Source: Euborellia annulipes
Taxonomy: Eukaryota; Arthropoda; Insecta; Dermaptera; Anisolabididae
Direction: 5' to 3'
NCBI GenBank assembly: GCA_023213315.1
Contig: JAKCPI010001826.1
Coordinates: 62,001 to 126,000 of the forward strand
DNA: 64,000 nucleotides
Position 1 is the first letter of the stretch; every line of letters begins with the position of its first letter. This document shows positions 25,458 to 34,623 of this stretch, piece by piece. The notes beneath the pieces were generated by a model. The model saw only the letters and a list, made by a program, of their open reading frames with translations. It was not told the DNA's origin and ran no database searches. A program made the translations under genes and the position numbers.

Positions 25458-28400
25458 GGGGGTGTTTTTTTTAAAAAAAAAAAAAAAAGAATTTCTTAGA
25501 GTCAACTTTAAAGAACTCGAGCATGGTTGTGGATTGTTCCAAAATATAAACAAAAAAATTTTTTTTTTTTTTTTTTTTTTTTCCCCCCTCCCCCCAATTT
25601 TATAAATTAATCATAAGAAGAATTACATTTAAAGATATACATAATTATATAATGAAACATGAAGTATTGATTTTTTTAAGAGAGTCAACGTGTCATATTC
25701 AATTAAATCCGGGAAATTTAAATTTAAAAGAATTAATTTTGCTTAATTATTTTGCTCATCTCTTTAGCCGAATAGATTTTTAAAAGATTATTCATATTTT
25801 TATTTACTATATAAGAGAGGAAAGGGATTTTATTTAATATGCTTAATAAATTTGTTTACCAAATTTAAATTTTTTTTTCATTTATTGAGACTAAGTTAAT
25901 GGGCGTTTTTGAAATTTAAATGAACCACCTTTTTTTTTGTATTCTTTGCTAAAAAAATTATAGATTTTGTTAGTCTAATGAAATGTTTAATAATTGCTAT
26001 CTCTACTTAATTCTTTTTATTTTATTTGAAAAATAAATTTTAAAAAGTCCAAAACAACCTTTAACATTCATCACTCCCGAATTTATTACTCATGGCGGTT
26101 GAGCGGGGGTGGAGGGGGGAGAGGGGAGTTTTTATTATTCTTTGCTCTTTTTAAGATGATCCATCAGTTGTTTTCTTTAGTGTCGTTTGGTTTTAGTGCA
26201 AGTTCAGTGGTGAATTAATTTCAGTGCTTCTCCTTTCGGTTCCTATGTCATCTTTCCATTCTTACCAAAATGTAAGTTTGTCAATTACTATTATTACATT
26301 TTTACTTATTAATATTAAAGTAATTCTTGTTTTATAAGTAGGCTACTCATTTGAGGTCGTAATCACTTTTTTTCCATGGCTGTTGGTCTTCGCGCCAAAA
26401 AATAATCACATGAATAATTTGTATTTTTTTAATTAAATTCCTTTTTTATTACGTTAGTGTTATATTTAGAGGCGAACTCATTTTTAAAATATCCCCTTCC
26501 TCTAAACACAAAATTACGATCGTATTTTTAAAATACCGAACCCCATGAGCCCGGGGCCTCTCAAAGACAAATTTTCAATAAATTTTTTTTTTAATCTAAA
26601 TTTTTCCGATTTTGTCTGATGTTTATAAATTTCACATATGAATTCTAATACCTCCCTGATTCTAATGTGCCAAATATCAAAATCAACTAACAGAAATTTG
26701 TGTCCTGTGCAACATCCCATCAGATTAAAAAAAAAAAAATGCCTTCATTCTACGCGCCATTTCCCCTTCTCCTTTTTGAATTCCCTCCATTTTTAAAGGA
26801 GAAAGGGAAGCCAAGCCTTGAAAGTCAGTTGCCTTTGGGCGCGCCATTCATTCACTATATATTCGCGTTTTTTATTAAAAGTTTTTTTTTATTTTGTGAT
26901 TATTTGTGCTCATCAGTGTTTTAATTAGTGTTCTTGGATAATGGATTATTAATTTTAATGATCATCATCTCTCTTCGTCTTAGTCTCACACTGCGGGGTC
27001 GACTCAGAATTATTATTAATGGTATTTATATTTAGTTAGTCTCATTCTCTCTATTCTCTTTGCTCAGAAGCCCACATCTTGAGGGTACGTGGATGGCGAC
27101 CACGAGCTGCCCTAGCTGGGACTGGCAGCACTTCTTTTTTTGCATGTCAGTCTCTTTCTTTCTATATTTTCAACAGGCGTCAGACCGTGCGACGGGCCGG
27201 CCTGTTCTATTCCTTCCGGTCGCAAAAACCCCCTCCGCCGACCCCGAGCCGCGGGAATAATATTGGCGAGGATAGAAAAAAAATTCTCTCTATTCTCTTG
27301 TAAAATTGTGTATCCTAAAATTTTCTACCATATAAATTTGTTAAATATAAGGATTGCGGTGTGGGTTTCAAGTGAAACATTTTGAACAAAGGTTGTATTT
27401 GATAAAAATCCTATTTCTTATTTTTTTTATTATATAAATGTTTTATAGGTTTTTAACAATTTGTTAATAAAATATATTTCTAACAACATCCATTTTACTT
27501 GGAACCAAGGTATTCTTGGAACTTGACTGTCACGTGCATAAGAGAATCAAATCATACAACAAGCTTGTTATTTACAATTGATGATTGGGAAAGCCTGGCG
27601 CAGACTGATGAACAAGAAATTAAAACGTTGGAGGTATTTTCAGGCCAATTTTTAATCCCACTATATAGTCGACGTTTCGGGAGACTAACGCCTCCTCATC
27701 AGAACTCTAAACATTCAAAAAAGGCAAACATACAGCTTAGTTAACAATGGACAATGAACAGTTTTTTTTTTTTCTTTTTTTTTTTCACGGATTTTAAGGA
27801 TGTATGTGAAAAAAAAAAATTACGTATTTACTTGTTATTTAGTTCGAACTCTCGCCGCTTGGTGCGTTTCCATCAATCTGAGATCAAAGTGTCTTACCTA
27901 TTTTAAATACTCCACAATTTATAATTGGACCTTGTTATGCAATGGTGTGTCAAAGACCAAAAAATTCAAAATTGAGTTAAGCACGGAATATTGTTTCAAA
28001 TGCTTTAAATTAATAGTATTTTTTTATGAAATATGTCCTAAAAAAATTTATATTTAATGTTACTTGTACAATTGACAACAAAAATTATATATAATCCAAT
28101 GAAAACAAAAAACTTTAATGTTGATTTTCTCAAAACTCGATGTTTGGTCTTTGACACACCATTGCATAACAGGGTCCAATTCACCTTTTCTTAAAATGAA
28201 TTTGCTTTATATATTGAAAGGTATATTTTAATTTTGTTTGCGGTTGTGTTTTGTTTTTTGTTAGACGGTTATAATTGGATAAAATTAGTGATGATTAGAA
28301 ATCTAATTTTTCTATTATTTTTCTACACCAAATTTTTTTCATATCAATCCATCCCAATAAGGATATTGTCATGGTTAAACAGAGGCGTACCGAGACAGTT

Positions 28401-31400
28401 GGGGGCCTGGGGCGTCATTAGAAGAGAGCGCCCATATACTTTTTGTACCAGAGGTGTATATTGAATTTGTCGGAGGGGGGGGGGAAGGAAGGAACTCATT
28501 TTTAAATATCCCCCACCTCTATACACAAAAATATTTTTAAAATACCGTATATCCCTGAACCCCGAGGCCTCACAAAGACAAATTTTCAATAATTTTTTTT
28601 TTATCTAAATTTTTCCATTTTTGCCAAGCCCTTAGGGCCTCGGGGCCTCTCAAAAACATTTGGGGGCCTATGCTGGCTCGGGATAGAAAAAAACTGAAAA
28701 AGTACATCAGTAAAGTACTAGTACTTGTTGGCCAATTTTGTTAAAAAGTCACGTCCTAGGGGGGTACAAAAATTAAATATAAAATTTCAACCTCAGAGCT
28801 ATTTTCGTTCTTGAGATATTTTGTTCATACACAGACAGACAGACCATGCCGTGAAAACCACTTTTTTGGATTCAGGAGTCCTTAAAACGTGTATATCCAT
28901 CAAAATATCGACATCGTATTTTTGACATGAATCCAATACCGTACTTTCTCCAGTGGCGGATTAATGCAATTTTGTCGGGGGGGGGGGGCGTTTTTTTTTT
29001 TTTTATTTTTTTTTATTTAAGGACTTTGTCGGCATCTATGGCCATTTAGACCCCTTTCCTATTTATTTAAATTGATTGGTAACAAATTCAATTGAAATTA
29101 AAGAAAGGAAATAATAATTTCTTTAGATTACTAGTTTTTATAACTGTTTGAATTTCTTCTCGGGGAGGGGGGATCGCCCCCACCGCCCCCCCCCCCCTTG
29201 AATCCGCCCCTGACTTTCTCTCTTTATATATATTACAATATATATATATACATAGGTAAGAGAAAGTAAAAAGAATTATATTTATTACAGGCCCTAATGA
29301 TGTCAAATGGGAATAGGACGAAACTTGAGTTGCGAATCAAGTTGGCCAAAAACTTTTAATAATAAATAAGAGAAAATTTGTTTCCTTATTTGCAAATTGG
29401 GATATCCATCCTCTCCAGCCTGGAATCTGTGATAAACTTATAGTGATTTCAATATTTCTACTTTAGTATAATGTAAAAAATGTGCCTTCCTGGGAACTAA
29501 GGACTCCGCTAATTGTGTTTTAATTTTCATTATAATTTCCAACTTACGCCGTTTTAAGCACTTGATCGACTGGAAGCTGGCATGGATCAGGTTCAGGGGC
29601 GAAGCAAAGCAACTCTACCATATAAACAAGTGCAGTTTCAGTTGGAACCTTGGGGTCTTGATCAAGATCGTCAGCTTTTTCGGAAGGAGCACATCCCAAA
29701 CTGCCGTAAGCAAACTTCGGTTCCACATGTATTAGTGCCACTTCTTGCCATTCCATCCATGAGATAGCAATTTCCAAGCCCTGCACCACCTATACACATA
29801 AAATTATGAATAGTATAGATAGATTCTATTTTTTAAATGTGGATTATTATATACATTATTAGTTATTGCTAATATAAGATCATTTTCCTACTTGATAATT
29901 TTTTTGGGAGAAAGAGGTCGGCATTTAGTCGAAATTTCGTTAGACCGAATAGATATAATATAATAATAGTTTTTTCAAAAGAGGGTCCAAGAATAGCTGG
30001 CCATGTGGTTAAAATAATGAAAGAATGAAAAAATTTAATGAATGAGCGCTCGCCTTGGGCGGCTTTCACGCATCTGTTTTTATTTAATATTCACTTATTA
30101 TAATTGTAATATCATTAGTTTTTTTTTTCTTTCAACTCTCTCATCACTTGATTATTTTAAATTATAGTGATTAGGACGCCTTAATAATATGTTATGCTAA
30201 AGAGATTAGAAATTAAATAAACACAAAAAAAAAAACATATCTATAATTACTAAAAATGATTTCTATATTTAGTATTTAATTTAATTATATATTAATGCAC
30301 ACATACTTTTTTCTCTTATCTATTATTATAATATTATTACGGTATTAATATTAGGCTATAATAATATTTGAGCATGTCCCATTTCTGTCATTCATTGATC
30401 TATATGGTGAGCGAAATAAAAATAACAAAAGCTAAAGAAATTTGTTGAAAATTTTGTGCTGGGGGGATACAGAGATATACAAGTTAAATAAAAAAGTATG
30501 AGCATCTCTGGTCTAAATTATCAAACAAATTTTATTACAATTTTTTAAAATTTTTGTTTTGTGTACAAGATACTAAAAAATATTTTATTATTTATATACG
30601 AATAAATTTAACACAAACCCCATAGACTTTAATCAAGGATCCCGGGCCCATTTTTATAATTTATTTTTATCAAGCTAATTTTTCGTGAGTAGCTTCATTT
30701 TGATGAGACGACCGACTTTTTCTCTTACAACAATTCTTGATTGTGGTAGCTAACAGCAGTAGCAGGGATATAATATGTCAATTCGACGATTGTCAAAAAT
30801 TTATTATTATTTATGGGGTTTTTCATTAAATCCTTTAATAATTTTCTTAAGATTTAATGAAAATCTTTTTAAAAAAAAATCCTTTAATAATTTTCTTAAG
30901 ATTTAATGAAAATCCCCATAAATAATAATAAATTTTTGACAATCGTCGAATTGACATATTATATCCCTGCTACTGCTGTTAGCTCCCACAATCAAGAATT
31001 GTTGTAAGAGAAAAAGTAGGCCGCTACCTAGGGGCAGCAAATGCATAAATTCGCCCCTGATCTTAAGGGATACTTAATTTCTTCTTATTAATAATATTAT
31101 CATAGAAATTGAAACCTTATCAAGAATCGTTAATATCAAAATAGATTTATAGGCCTAATAAATCCAACAACTTATTGTTAAAATTAATGACTTCTTGTTC
31201 AGATATTGTACAATTTAAAAATAGTAAATGTAAATAAATCTAGGATCTTTAATTTCTAATTAGATAATGCATCGTAGGTTGGGAGTTCGTTTGCAGTTTT
31301 CACCTTCACTTACCCTTCAGGGGTGAATGAAGGCTAATAGATGCGGCTTGAATCCCTTTCTTGTTTTTTTACTATTCACCTCGGCATCTCCCAGCTGGAA

Positions 31401-34105
31401 TTGAAGGTTGAATTTCCTCTCGACCTTTTGCCCGCTAGGCAAATAAGCTTCGTAGTTCACTTCAACGAGATCATATTTTCGTGGCTTTTTTCTTTGAGAT
31501 CCTTTTTTCAATATCTGAAAATAATAAATTTTACAATTAATTTTATATTTTTTTTTTAAGAGACCGACCGACGCTTGGATATTTTTTACTTTCTCTTTCC
31601 CTATATATGAAATAAATAGAAAGGAAGTATTGCCATCATGTCAAAAATTCGATGTCGAGATTTTGATGGAAATACATGTTTTTTTTTTATTGGCGAGAAA
31701 GCAGCCTTTGTCATATGGAAATTTTATATTTAAGTTATACACCCACCTAGGGCGTGAAAATAAGCTTTTAAACAAAATCGGCCAGAGAGTACTAGTACTT
31801 TACTGATGTAGTTTTTCAGGTTTTTTTTTCGATTTTCTCAAAATTTGCACTAACAATTTTGATTAAAATTCATAAATCAATTATTTTTAAGATGCTCTTC
31901 AAAACGTATATTCTCATTTTGCCCTCAAAATTGTTTAAAACACACTTTGGCGCCACACCATTTTCAACTTGGCCTTGGCGGGCGGCGTCTCGGATGTGTT
32001 CAGTAGTTTTTAAATTCCCCCCTCTGACTTAATTTTAAATTTCCCGCTCCCACTCCACTTCCTGTAACTCTAGCCAATCAGTGTCCTGATTGACACAGAC
32101 GGAAGCTAGCCGCTAGAGCTTTATATATAGTAATGATATTTATAAATTTTATATTTTGAATTCAAATGTACCGTACCGTCGGAAACTAAATATATGTCGT
32201 TTAAGATAACAAATTCGCGTGATAAGTTCGTGTTTAATTGGGCAAAAATTGCGTCCCCTGGAGTCGAACCAGGACCTTCACGCTTTCGCGGCGAGGCGGA
32301 CTACCTTTATCCTAGGTCTCCGGCCCAAAGGTAGTCCACCCACCGCGAAAGCTAGGAGGTTCTGGTGTGACTCCAGGGGGCTCAGTTTTTGCCCAATCAA
32401 ACAGCACACAGCAAAGAATTTTCTCTTAGCTCCGGTAATCGAAAGTTGTTTTCCGTGCTTGTCACATCAGATTTTTTGTGTCGACATATATTTAGTTTCC
32501 GCTAATATATTAAAATTCAAGATGTAAAATTTATAAACATGGGAAAATATTTATATTTTGTTGTAATCGCAACCATTTCTCCTATCTTTCCTATGAAGTA
32601 CAAAATTAAAGTGAGCTTTAAACAATTTTGAGGGCAAAATGAGAATATACGTTTTGAAGAGAATCTTAAAAATAATTGATTTTTGAATTTTAATCAAAAT
32701 CGTTGAAGCGAATTTCGAGAAAATCGAAATAACTGAAAAAGTGCATTTGTAAAGTACTAGTACTCTTTAGTCGATTTTGTTCAAAAGCTTCGTGTCACGT
32801 GCCAAGGGGGTGTCTAACTTAAATATAAAATTTCAACCTCCTAGCTCTTTTCGTTCTTGAGATATCTTGTTTTTCGGACTCGGGGGGGGGGGGCCTCAAA
32901 ACGTGTATATCCATCAAAATCACGACATCAAATTTTTGACATGAATCCAATCAATACTTTCTCTCTATATATATTGCATATATACATAGGTAAGAGAAAA
33001 TAAAACACAAGCGTTGATTTTTTTCAAATTACTATCCATTAATGTAAAAAATTTGTGACTTGTTCATCTCTCTTTTACCCCTGGGCCAGAGCTCAGTGGT
33101 AGTTCCTGCTCTTGTGCTAGAGGTCAAGGGTTCACATCCCTTCTTTTGTTTTATTAGTCTTTTCGGCATCTTAGGCCATATATACATTTAACGATACTTG
33201 AAATTAATAATTACGAAATATAGTGGGATCCAGGCACATTTATTTATCCAAATGATTTAAATAAACACATTCCTTCTCATGCGACAAAAATTTCAATTGG
33301 GTTGGCTACCAATCCTGGGTCTAATTGGCCTTCGATGACGAAAAAGGCCTTAAATAAAAATTATCTCTCTTCAAATGCTTAAGTAGGTTATAAACAAATT
33401 TCTATATCAAGTGAAGCAGAACTACATGATTTTTTTATTTTTATGTTTGATTATTATTCGATCCAAAAATATCAGATCGTTTTTAAAAGAGAAATATAAA
33501 GAAACAAGTCCTTGGGATCTTTATTTGTGTTAGTGTTTGCCTTTAATATTTATCTTACTGCTCTCTCTCTCTCTCTCTCTCTTGCGCTCTCTTTTTATCT
33601 ACTGTACTCTCCGGCATTCGATGAAAATTTTATGATTGTTTTATCTTGAGAGGTGAGAGTTACAACATTAAATAAAAACAATTCATGTTTCTGTGTTGCT
33701 GGTTCCGATCAAATGGATACTTATTCCCACACTATACTCAAATTTTAGCTTAGAATTCACTTGGGTGATAAAATTTTAATTATGCATTTTCATAATACAA
33801 GAGAATAAATTTTGGATGATTAATTAACTGTCCCCATATGGCCTATTTATCAAAACGCTCTTCTTATCTGTCCGCTTCAATGTTATCAGCACTTTTTTTT
33901 TTTATTTATAAACGAGTTTTTCCAAGAGATGACGTCACTGTTCAAAAAGACTAACCTTTTTTTTAACTTGTCCTGTACCAATGAGGTCAATCCAGTCGCC
34001 GGAGACTGCGAATGGTGAAATTCCCTCTTTGGGCCCCTTGGAAGCAGACGGAACTTTGGCATTCACACCACTTTCTTTCTGTGGAGGTTCCACTTCACCG
34101 CTCAT
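15455..34105 (-). CDS. FKBP8: FKBP8-like (FKBP38) immunophilin, six coding exons
   Basis: The CDS joins 34105-33956, 31514-31380, 29789-29548, 24261-24156, 21793-21644 and 15592-15455 (minus strand), giving 306 residues. All splice sites are GT-AG with consistent phases. Residues 36-50 carry the [15 protein letters not shown] block. The FKBP domain covers about 64-160 with LGDAEVVQGLE and FAYGSLG. The FKBP12 active-site Trp is Leu here, as in FKBP8. TPR repeats lie at about 177-254, and [12 protein letters not shown] is typical of FKBP8. In animals FKBP8 is an outer mitochondrial and ER membrane co-chaperone for Hsp90 and Bcl-2. This protein ends without the third TPR and tail anchor and is about 100 residues shorter than human FKBP8. 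A missed exon or a soluble variant are both possible. Confidence 0.85.
15685..15880. mobile_element. hAT-type MITE with 8-bp TSD
   Basis: It begins CAGGGCCGAATCTAGG and ends CTAGTTCCGGCCCTG. Both sides carry the perfect 8-bp duplication TCTAATCT. The interior is non-coding with G and C runs. A related copy is at 46693-46879. Confidence 0.95.
16028..16100. repeat. Short palindrome beside a TA run
   Basis: Arms ATTCCTATCTCAAAATTAGG and its near complement. Partial copies of the same arm recur at about 16784 and 18255, flanking the foldbacks here, so this palindrome may have been the target that later insertions split. Confidence 0.7.
16113..16735. mobile_element. Foldback with hammerhead-like arms and GC minisatellite core
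   Basis: Arms 16113-16225 and 16622-16735 are inverted copies sharing CCTCCTAACTTCCTTCTC and AAATCTCAGCACCC. Each arm has a CTTGAAAATGGC...CGAAACGTC motif (16160-16194 minus; 16648-16682 plus). Such motifs match the degenerate hammerhead cores described in Penelope-like retroelements. The core (16230-16600) holds about five imperfect repeats with the CTACTCCCCA(A/G)G box and is far richer in GC than its surroundings. Confidence 0.7.
16204..16698 (-). CDS. 164-codon repeat ORF in the foldback core
   Basis: An open frame that repeats the block TWGVGRLRP about five times, each separated by basic, Ser/Thr/Pro-rich linkers. The opposite strand is also partly open, so codon bias of a GC-rich minisatellite may explain it. 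No known domain is recognised. It begins in the right arm and ends near the inner edge of the left arm. I rate it as more likely a non-genic frame than a protein. Confidence 0.2.
   Translation of the reverse strand: MLRFTRRFGSPFGAIFKRRKLGGNGTCPATGIKGPAPPAQSQLLTAWGVGRLRPREPRANTLTWGVGRLRPQRRPKPNTNPITHNQPLSISQRQIQTSEAFTNTPTWGVGRLRSRSQSKPNTITHTQHSSSSQRPIHASESFTKLTWGPGRLRPRKQPPSTITS
16836..17016. mobile_element. Tc1/mariner-type MITE, right end lost
   Basis: After TA it starts CAGTGAGGGTCAATATTATG and contains CCCACCCATGCGTTTT near both ends in inverted orientation. The right terminus is replaced by a T run, while the copy at 36433-36642 is complete. Confidence 0.75.
17089..18247. mobile_element. 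Foldback element, 1.16 kb
   Basis: Arms of about 350 bp (17089-17445 and 17900-18247) are inverted copies. Ends begin GGGCATTCCACGCCAACTCG, similar to the 14857 element. The centre (17700-17860) is very GC-rich with long C and G runs. Overlapping short frames on both strands through the centre are not genes. Confidence 0.85.
18300..19480 (+). repeat. Cluster of tandem and dispersed repeat units
   Basis: Two to three units of about 120 bp (18500-18865) share CTGATGGTCCGATGTTATAC and TTTACTCGGGAGGAAG. They are followed by two longer units (about 18860-19135 and 19190-19465) that share CCAAAAGCTTTTCAGTTCTT and GGATTCAGGGGACCTCAAAA. The last block also occurs in the twin-hairpin family, so the two families are related. 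No coding frame is convincing. Confidence 0.75.
19661..19699. repeat. (TA)n microsatellite
   Basis: Uninterrupted TA repeat of about 39 bases inside FKBP8 intron 6. Confidence 0.9.
20009..21350 (+). mobile_element. Twin-hairpin copy split by a second copy
   Basis: The forward copy runs 20009-20132 and resumes at 20802-21350. The break falls in the A run between GAATCCAAAA and GTGGTTTTCGCG, where the interrupting copy sits. Both end hairpins are present. Confidence 0.85.
20131..20801 (-). mobile_element. Twin-hairpin copy nested in another copy
   Basis: A complete reverse copy from AATCTGGTGTGACTGGC to AGAGAAAGTA inserted into an A run of a forward copy. Because the interrupted sequence is known from other copies, this nesting places the element ends at TCTGGTGTGAC and GAAAGTA. 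Confidence 0.85.
21358..21578 (-). mobile_element. tRNA-derived SINE-like element
   Basis: On the minus strand a tRNA-like head includes GGTGTAGGGGTTAGCGTGC (box A region) and GGTCGAGGGTTCGGATCCC (box B region). A body follows with a palindromic TTATTTAAGC segment and CTTTTCGGCAACTTAGG. The body is shared with the element at 33088-33360, though the head is attached in the other orientation. Confidence 0.6.
21644..21793 (-). CDS. FKBP8: FKBP8-like exon 5 (TPR2)
   Basis: The acceptor is AATTAACAG just after a closer ATAG, which would put a stop in frame, so the downstream AG is chosen. It encodes [20 protein letters not shown] and continues through the A-helix/B-helix pattern with [18 protein letters not shown], aligning to the NNLAASQLKL region of human FKBP8. 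Donor CAG followed by GTATAA, phase 0. Confidence 0.85.
22254..23133 (-). mobile_element. Twin-hairpin copy, interrupted and truncated
   Basis: The long hairpin is at 22258-22342. The body is interrupted by a SINE at 22410-22592 and some unrelated sequence, then continues at about 22780-23133. The short-hairpin end is missing where the next copy starts. Confidence 0.75.
22410..22592 (-). mobile_element. SINE-like retroposon with 16-bp TSD
   Basis: It is flanked by perfect direct repeats TATCAATAAAATTTAT (22394-22409 and 22593-22608). On the minus strand it starts CCAGGAGCCCACATC, contains GATGGCGACCACGAGCT and TTTTCAACAGGC, and ends in a GAA-rich tail. Long target duplications and a simple tail indicate target-primed retroposition. 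I see no clear tRNA head. Confidence 0.85.
23134..23702 (+). mobile_element. Twin-hairpin copy, internally deleted
   Basis: Starts TACTTTCTCTTAAG with the AT hairpin, shortened around the CTGTCTGTCT run, and ends in a degraded long hairpin (CTGGTGTGACAAGC to CAGTCATATCA). Confidence 0.8.
24156..24261 (-). CDS. FKBP8: FKBP8-like exon 4 (TPR1)
   Basis: Acceptor GTTTTAG; the first base completes an Ala codon split across the junction. It encodes [20 protein letters not shown] then [15 protein letters not shown]. The WWY and YYLAI pattern is the first TPR helix pair of FKBP8-type proteins. Donor AAG followed by GTATAA, phase 0. Confidence 0.9.
24920..25190 (-). mobile_element. SINE-like retroposon, longer copy
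   Basis: Same family as 22410-22592: from the right end, CACATCTTGTGGGTATGTGG, GGCAACCACGAGCTGCC, TTTTCAACAGGCGTCAGATC, GGCCGGCCTGTTC, and an end at CCCGCATCGCCGGAATAAGG. The target duplication is not clear. Confidence 0.75.
25416..25456 (+). repeat. Run of 41 G
   Basis: An uninterrupted 41-G tract preceded by GGGGGAGGAGAAGG and followed by AGGGGG and an A run. A T run and C run follow at 25557-25594. It lies in FKBP8 intron 4. Such a tract can form G-quadruplexes, and its true length may differ from the assembled one. Confidence 0.9.
25600..26960. other. Intron 4 sequence, nothing firmly recognised
   Basis: AT-rich stretches. A piece at 26495-26620 with GGGGCCTCTCAAAGACAAAT is also found at 7370-7570 and 28500-28640, so it is a dispersed repeat fragment. 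No gene was seen. Confidence 0.45.
27061..27282 (+). mobile_element. SINE-like retroposon with 17-bp TSD
   Basis: Perfect direct repeats ATTCTCTCTATTCTCTT lie at 27044-27060 and 27283-27299. Starts near AGAAGCCCACATCTTGAGGG, carries GATGGCGACCACGAGCTGCC, CAACAGGCGTCAGACCGTGC and GGCCGGCCTGTTCTATTCC, and ends GGCGAGGATAG plus an A run. Overlapping short frames in all plus frames are not genes. Confidence 0.9.
27671..27702 (-). ncRNA. Hammerhead-ribozyme-like core
   Basis: On the minus strand the segment reads CTGATGAG, a stem-loop (GGAGGC, loop GTTA, GTCTCC), then CGAAACGTC. These are the invariant CUGAUGA and GAAA boxes of the hammerhead ribozyme with a pairable stem II. A clear stem III is not visible, so self-cleavage in cis is uncertain. 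It is the closest match to the consensus in this window and is not in an obvious foldback. Confidence 0.5.
27923..28181. mobile_element. 259-bp MITE with CAATGGTGTGTCAAAGACC TIR
   Basis: Ends are inverted repeats AATTGGACC(C)TGTTATGCAATGG followed by TGTGTCAAAGACC. It is a short version of the 1.4-kb element inside the arms of the palindrome at 54636-60721: both share the TIR and the subterminal GATTTTCTCAAAACTCGAT block. Confidence 0.85.
28380..28680 (+). mobile_element. hAT-like fragment
   Basis: Starts CAGAGGCGTACCGAGAC and includes GGGGCCTCTCAAA and AGACAAATTTTCAATAA, shared with 7330-7570 and 26495-26620. The right terminus is unclear. Confidence 0.45.
28686..29276 (-). mobile_element. 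Twin-hairpin copy interrupted by a hAT MITE
   Basis: Partial reverse copy ending in the short hairpin at AGAGAAAGTAAAAA. Its GTACTTTCTC terminus is split by the insertion at 28951-29212. Confidence 0.8.
28951..29212. mobile_element. hAT-type MITE with perfect 8-bp TSD
   Basis: Begins CAGTGGCGGATTAATGC and ends TTGAATCCGCCCCTG, with ACTTTCTC duplicated exactly at 28943-28950 and 29213-29220. The interior is non-coding with a GC-rich right end. Confidence 0.95.
29548..29789 (-). CDS. FKBP8: FKBP8-like exon 3 (FKBP domain core)
   Basis: Acceptor TGTATAG, phase 0; encodes [40 protein letters not shown] and a [16 protein letters not shown] strand, the bulk of the FKBP fold. The 80s-loop Tyr is kept (FAYG); the hydrophobic pocket Trp of FKBP12 is Leu in QGLE. 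Donor GC followed by GTAAGT, phase 2. Confidence 0.9.
29800..30720. other. Intron 3, no feature recognised
   Basis: AT-rich intron sequence between FKBP8 exons 2 and 3. No repeat family or gene was recognised. Confidence 0.5.
30722..31012. repeat. Foldback MITE, 291 bp
   Basis: Ends TTCTCTTACAACAATTCTTG and its complement. Arms continue through GACAATCGTCGAATTGACAT. The centre has the unit CCTTTAATAATTTTCTTAAG duplicated in tandem. Confidence 0.85.
31380..31514 (-). CDS. FKBP8: FKBP8-like exon 2 (start of FKBP domain)
   Basis: Acceptor TTATTTTCAG, phase 0, encoding [20 protein letters not shown], then [15 protein letters not shown] and LQFQLGDAE. The [13 protein letters not shown] strand pattern and LGD turn match FKBP domains. 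Donor GAG followed by GTGAAT, phase 0. Confidence 0.9.
31588..32205 (+). mobile_element. Twin-hairpin copy, partial
   Basis: Starts TACTTTCTCTTTCCC with the AT hairpin and continues in register to about 31950. Unrelated, GC-richer sequence (about 31950-32130) follows, and a short piece of the family end (CCGTCGGAAACTAAATAT) resumes at 32150. Confidence 0.7.
32232..32401. repeat. Foldback of two head-to-head tRNA-like sequences
   Basis: Arms begin GTTTAATTGGGCAAAAATTG and end with its near complement. The left arm on the minus strand and the right arm on the plus strand each contain a tRNA-like module. The minus copy has GGTCCTGGTTCGACTCC, a box B motif with a pairable T arm. The 5' ends face each other. 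It interrupts the twin-hairpin copy to its right. Confidence 0.65.
32402..33003 (-). mobile_element. Twin-hairpin copy
   Basis: It begins inside the long hairpin (CAGCACACAGC) next to the tRNA-like foldback and extends through the body to the short hairpin at GGTAAGAGAAAATA. Confidence 0.75.
33088..33360 (+). mobile_element. tRNA-derived SINE-like element
   Basis: The head GGGCCAGAGCTCAGTGGTAG and GGTCAAGGGTTCACATCCC has box A and box B spacing. The body AGTCTTTTCGGCATCTTAGG is shared with 21358-21578. The end lies near AAGGCCTTAAATAAA. Confidence 0.65.
33558..33584. repeat. (CT)n microsatellite
   Basis: A short CT repeat in FKBP8 intron 2. The rest of 33361-33955 has nothing recognisable. 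Confidence 0.85.
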
Positions 34106-34110
34106 CTTCC
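33956..34110 (-). CDS. FKBP8: FKBP8-like exon 1 (start codon exon)
   Basis: Acceptor CTTTCTTAG precedes GGAAG and the ATG at 34105, so a 5' UTR exon lies upstream. It encodes [20 protein letters not shown] and ends [11 protein letters not shown], matching the pre-FKBP block of FKBP8. Spliced to the candidate exon ending at 36968, the frame has a TAA just upstream of the ATG, which supports this start. Donor AAG followed by GTTAGT, phase 0. Confidence 0.85.
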
Positions 34111-34303
34111 CTAAGAAAGCAATCGTCATAATGTCTATATAAGTAAAAATAATTATAGTATATAGAAATATATACGAAATTGAATAAAAATTAGAAAAAT
34201 AGTTCAAGGAGGAAGGGGCAAATTTTTGTATAAAAAATTCTCAGCGCCCCTACCCTACCTAGTTTACTATTTAAAATAATCATATTAAATTTCTACACAT
34301 GTA

Positions 34304-34518
34304 CAGTGAGCGACACAATTAAGTCCTCACTTGATAGCTTTAGCCTTAAGTATATGGTATGGTGTAAAGTGAAATAATTTTAATGAGCGAAAAGGTAAAA
34401 CGTAAGATCTGCTACAGATGATTTTATTTTACCTTTTAAAATTTAAAATTATTTCACAATTTTACCATATACTTAAGGCTAAAGCCATCAGGTGGGGACT
34501 TAATTGTGGCGCTCACTG
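34304..34518. mobile_element. Tc1/mariner-type MITE with TA TSD
   Basis: Starts CAGTGAGCGACACAATTAAG and ends with the complement CTTAATTGTGGCGCTCACTG; both sides carry TA. It is palindromic and non-coding. Confidence 0.9.
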
Positions 34519-34623
34519 TACAGGCCATATCAGTATCCAAAAAAAATTGGATAACTGCACAACTTCGGCCTTTATCCTGCAATATATGTAAACACATTTA
34601 AGGGTATAAATAAATAAATAAAT

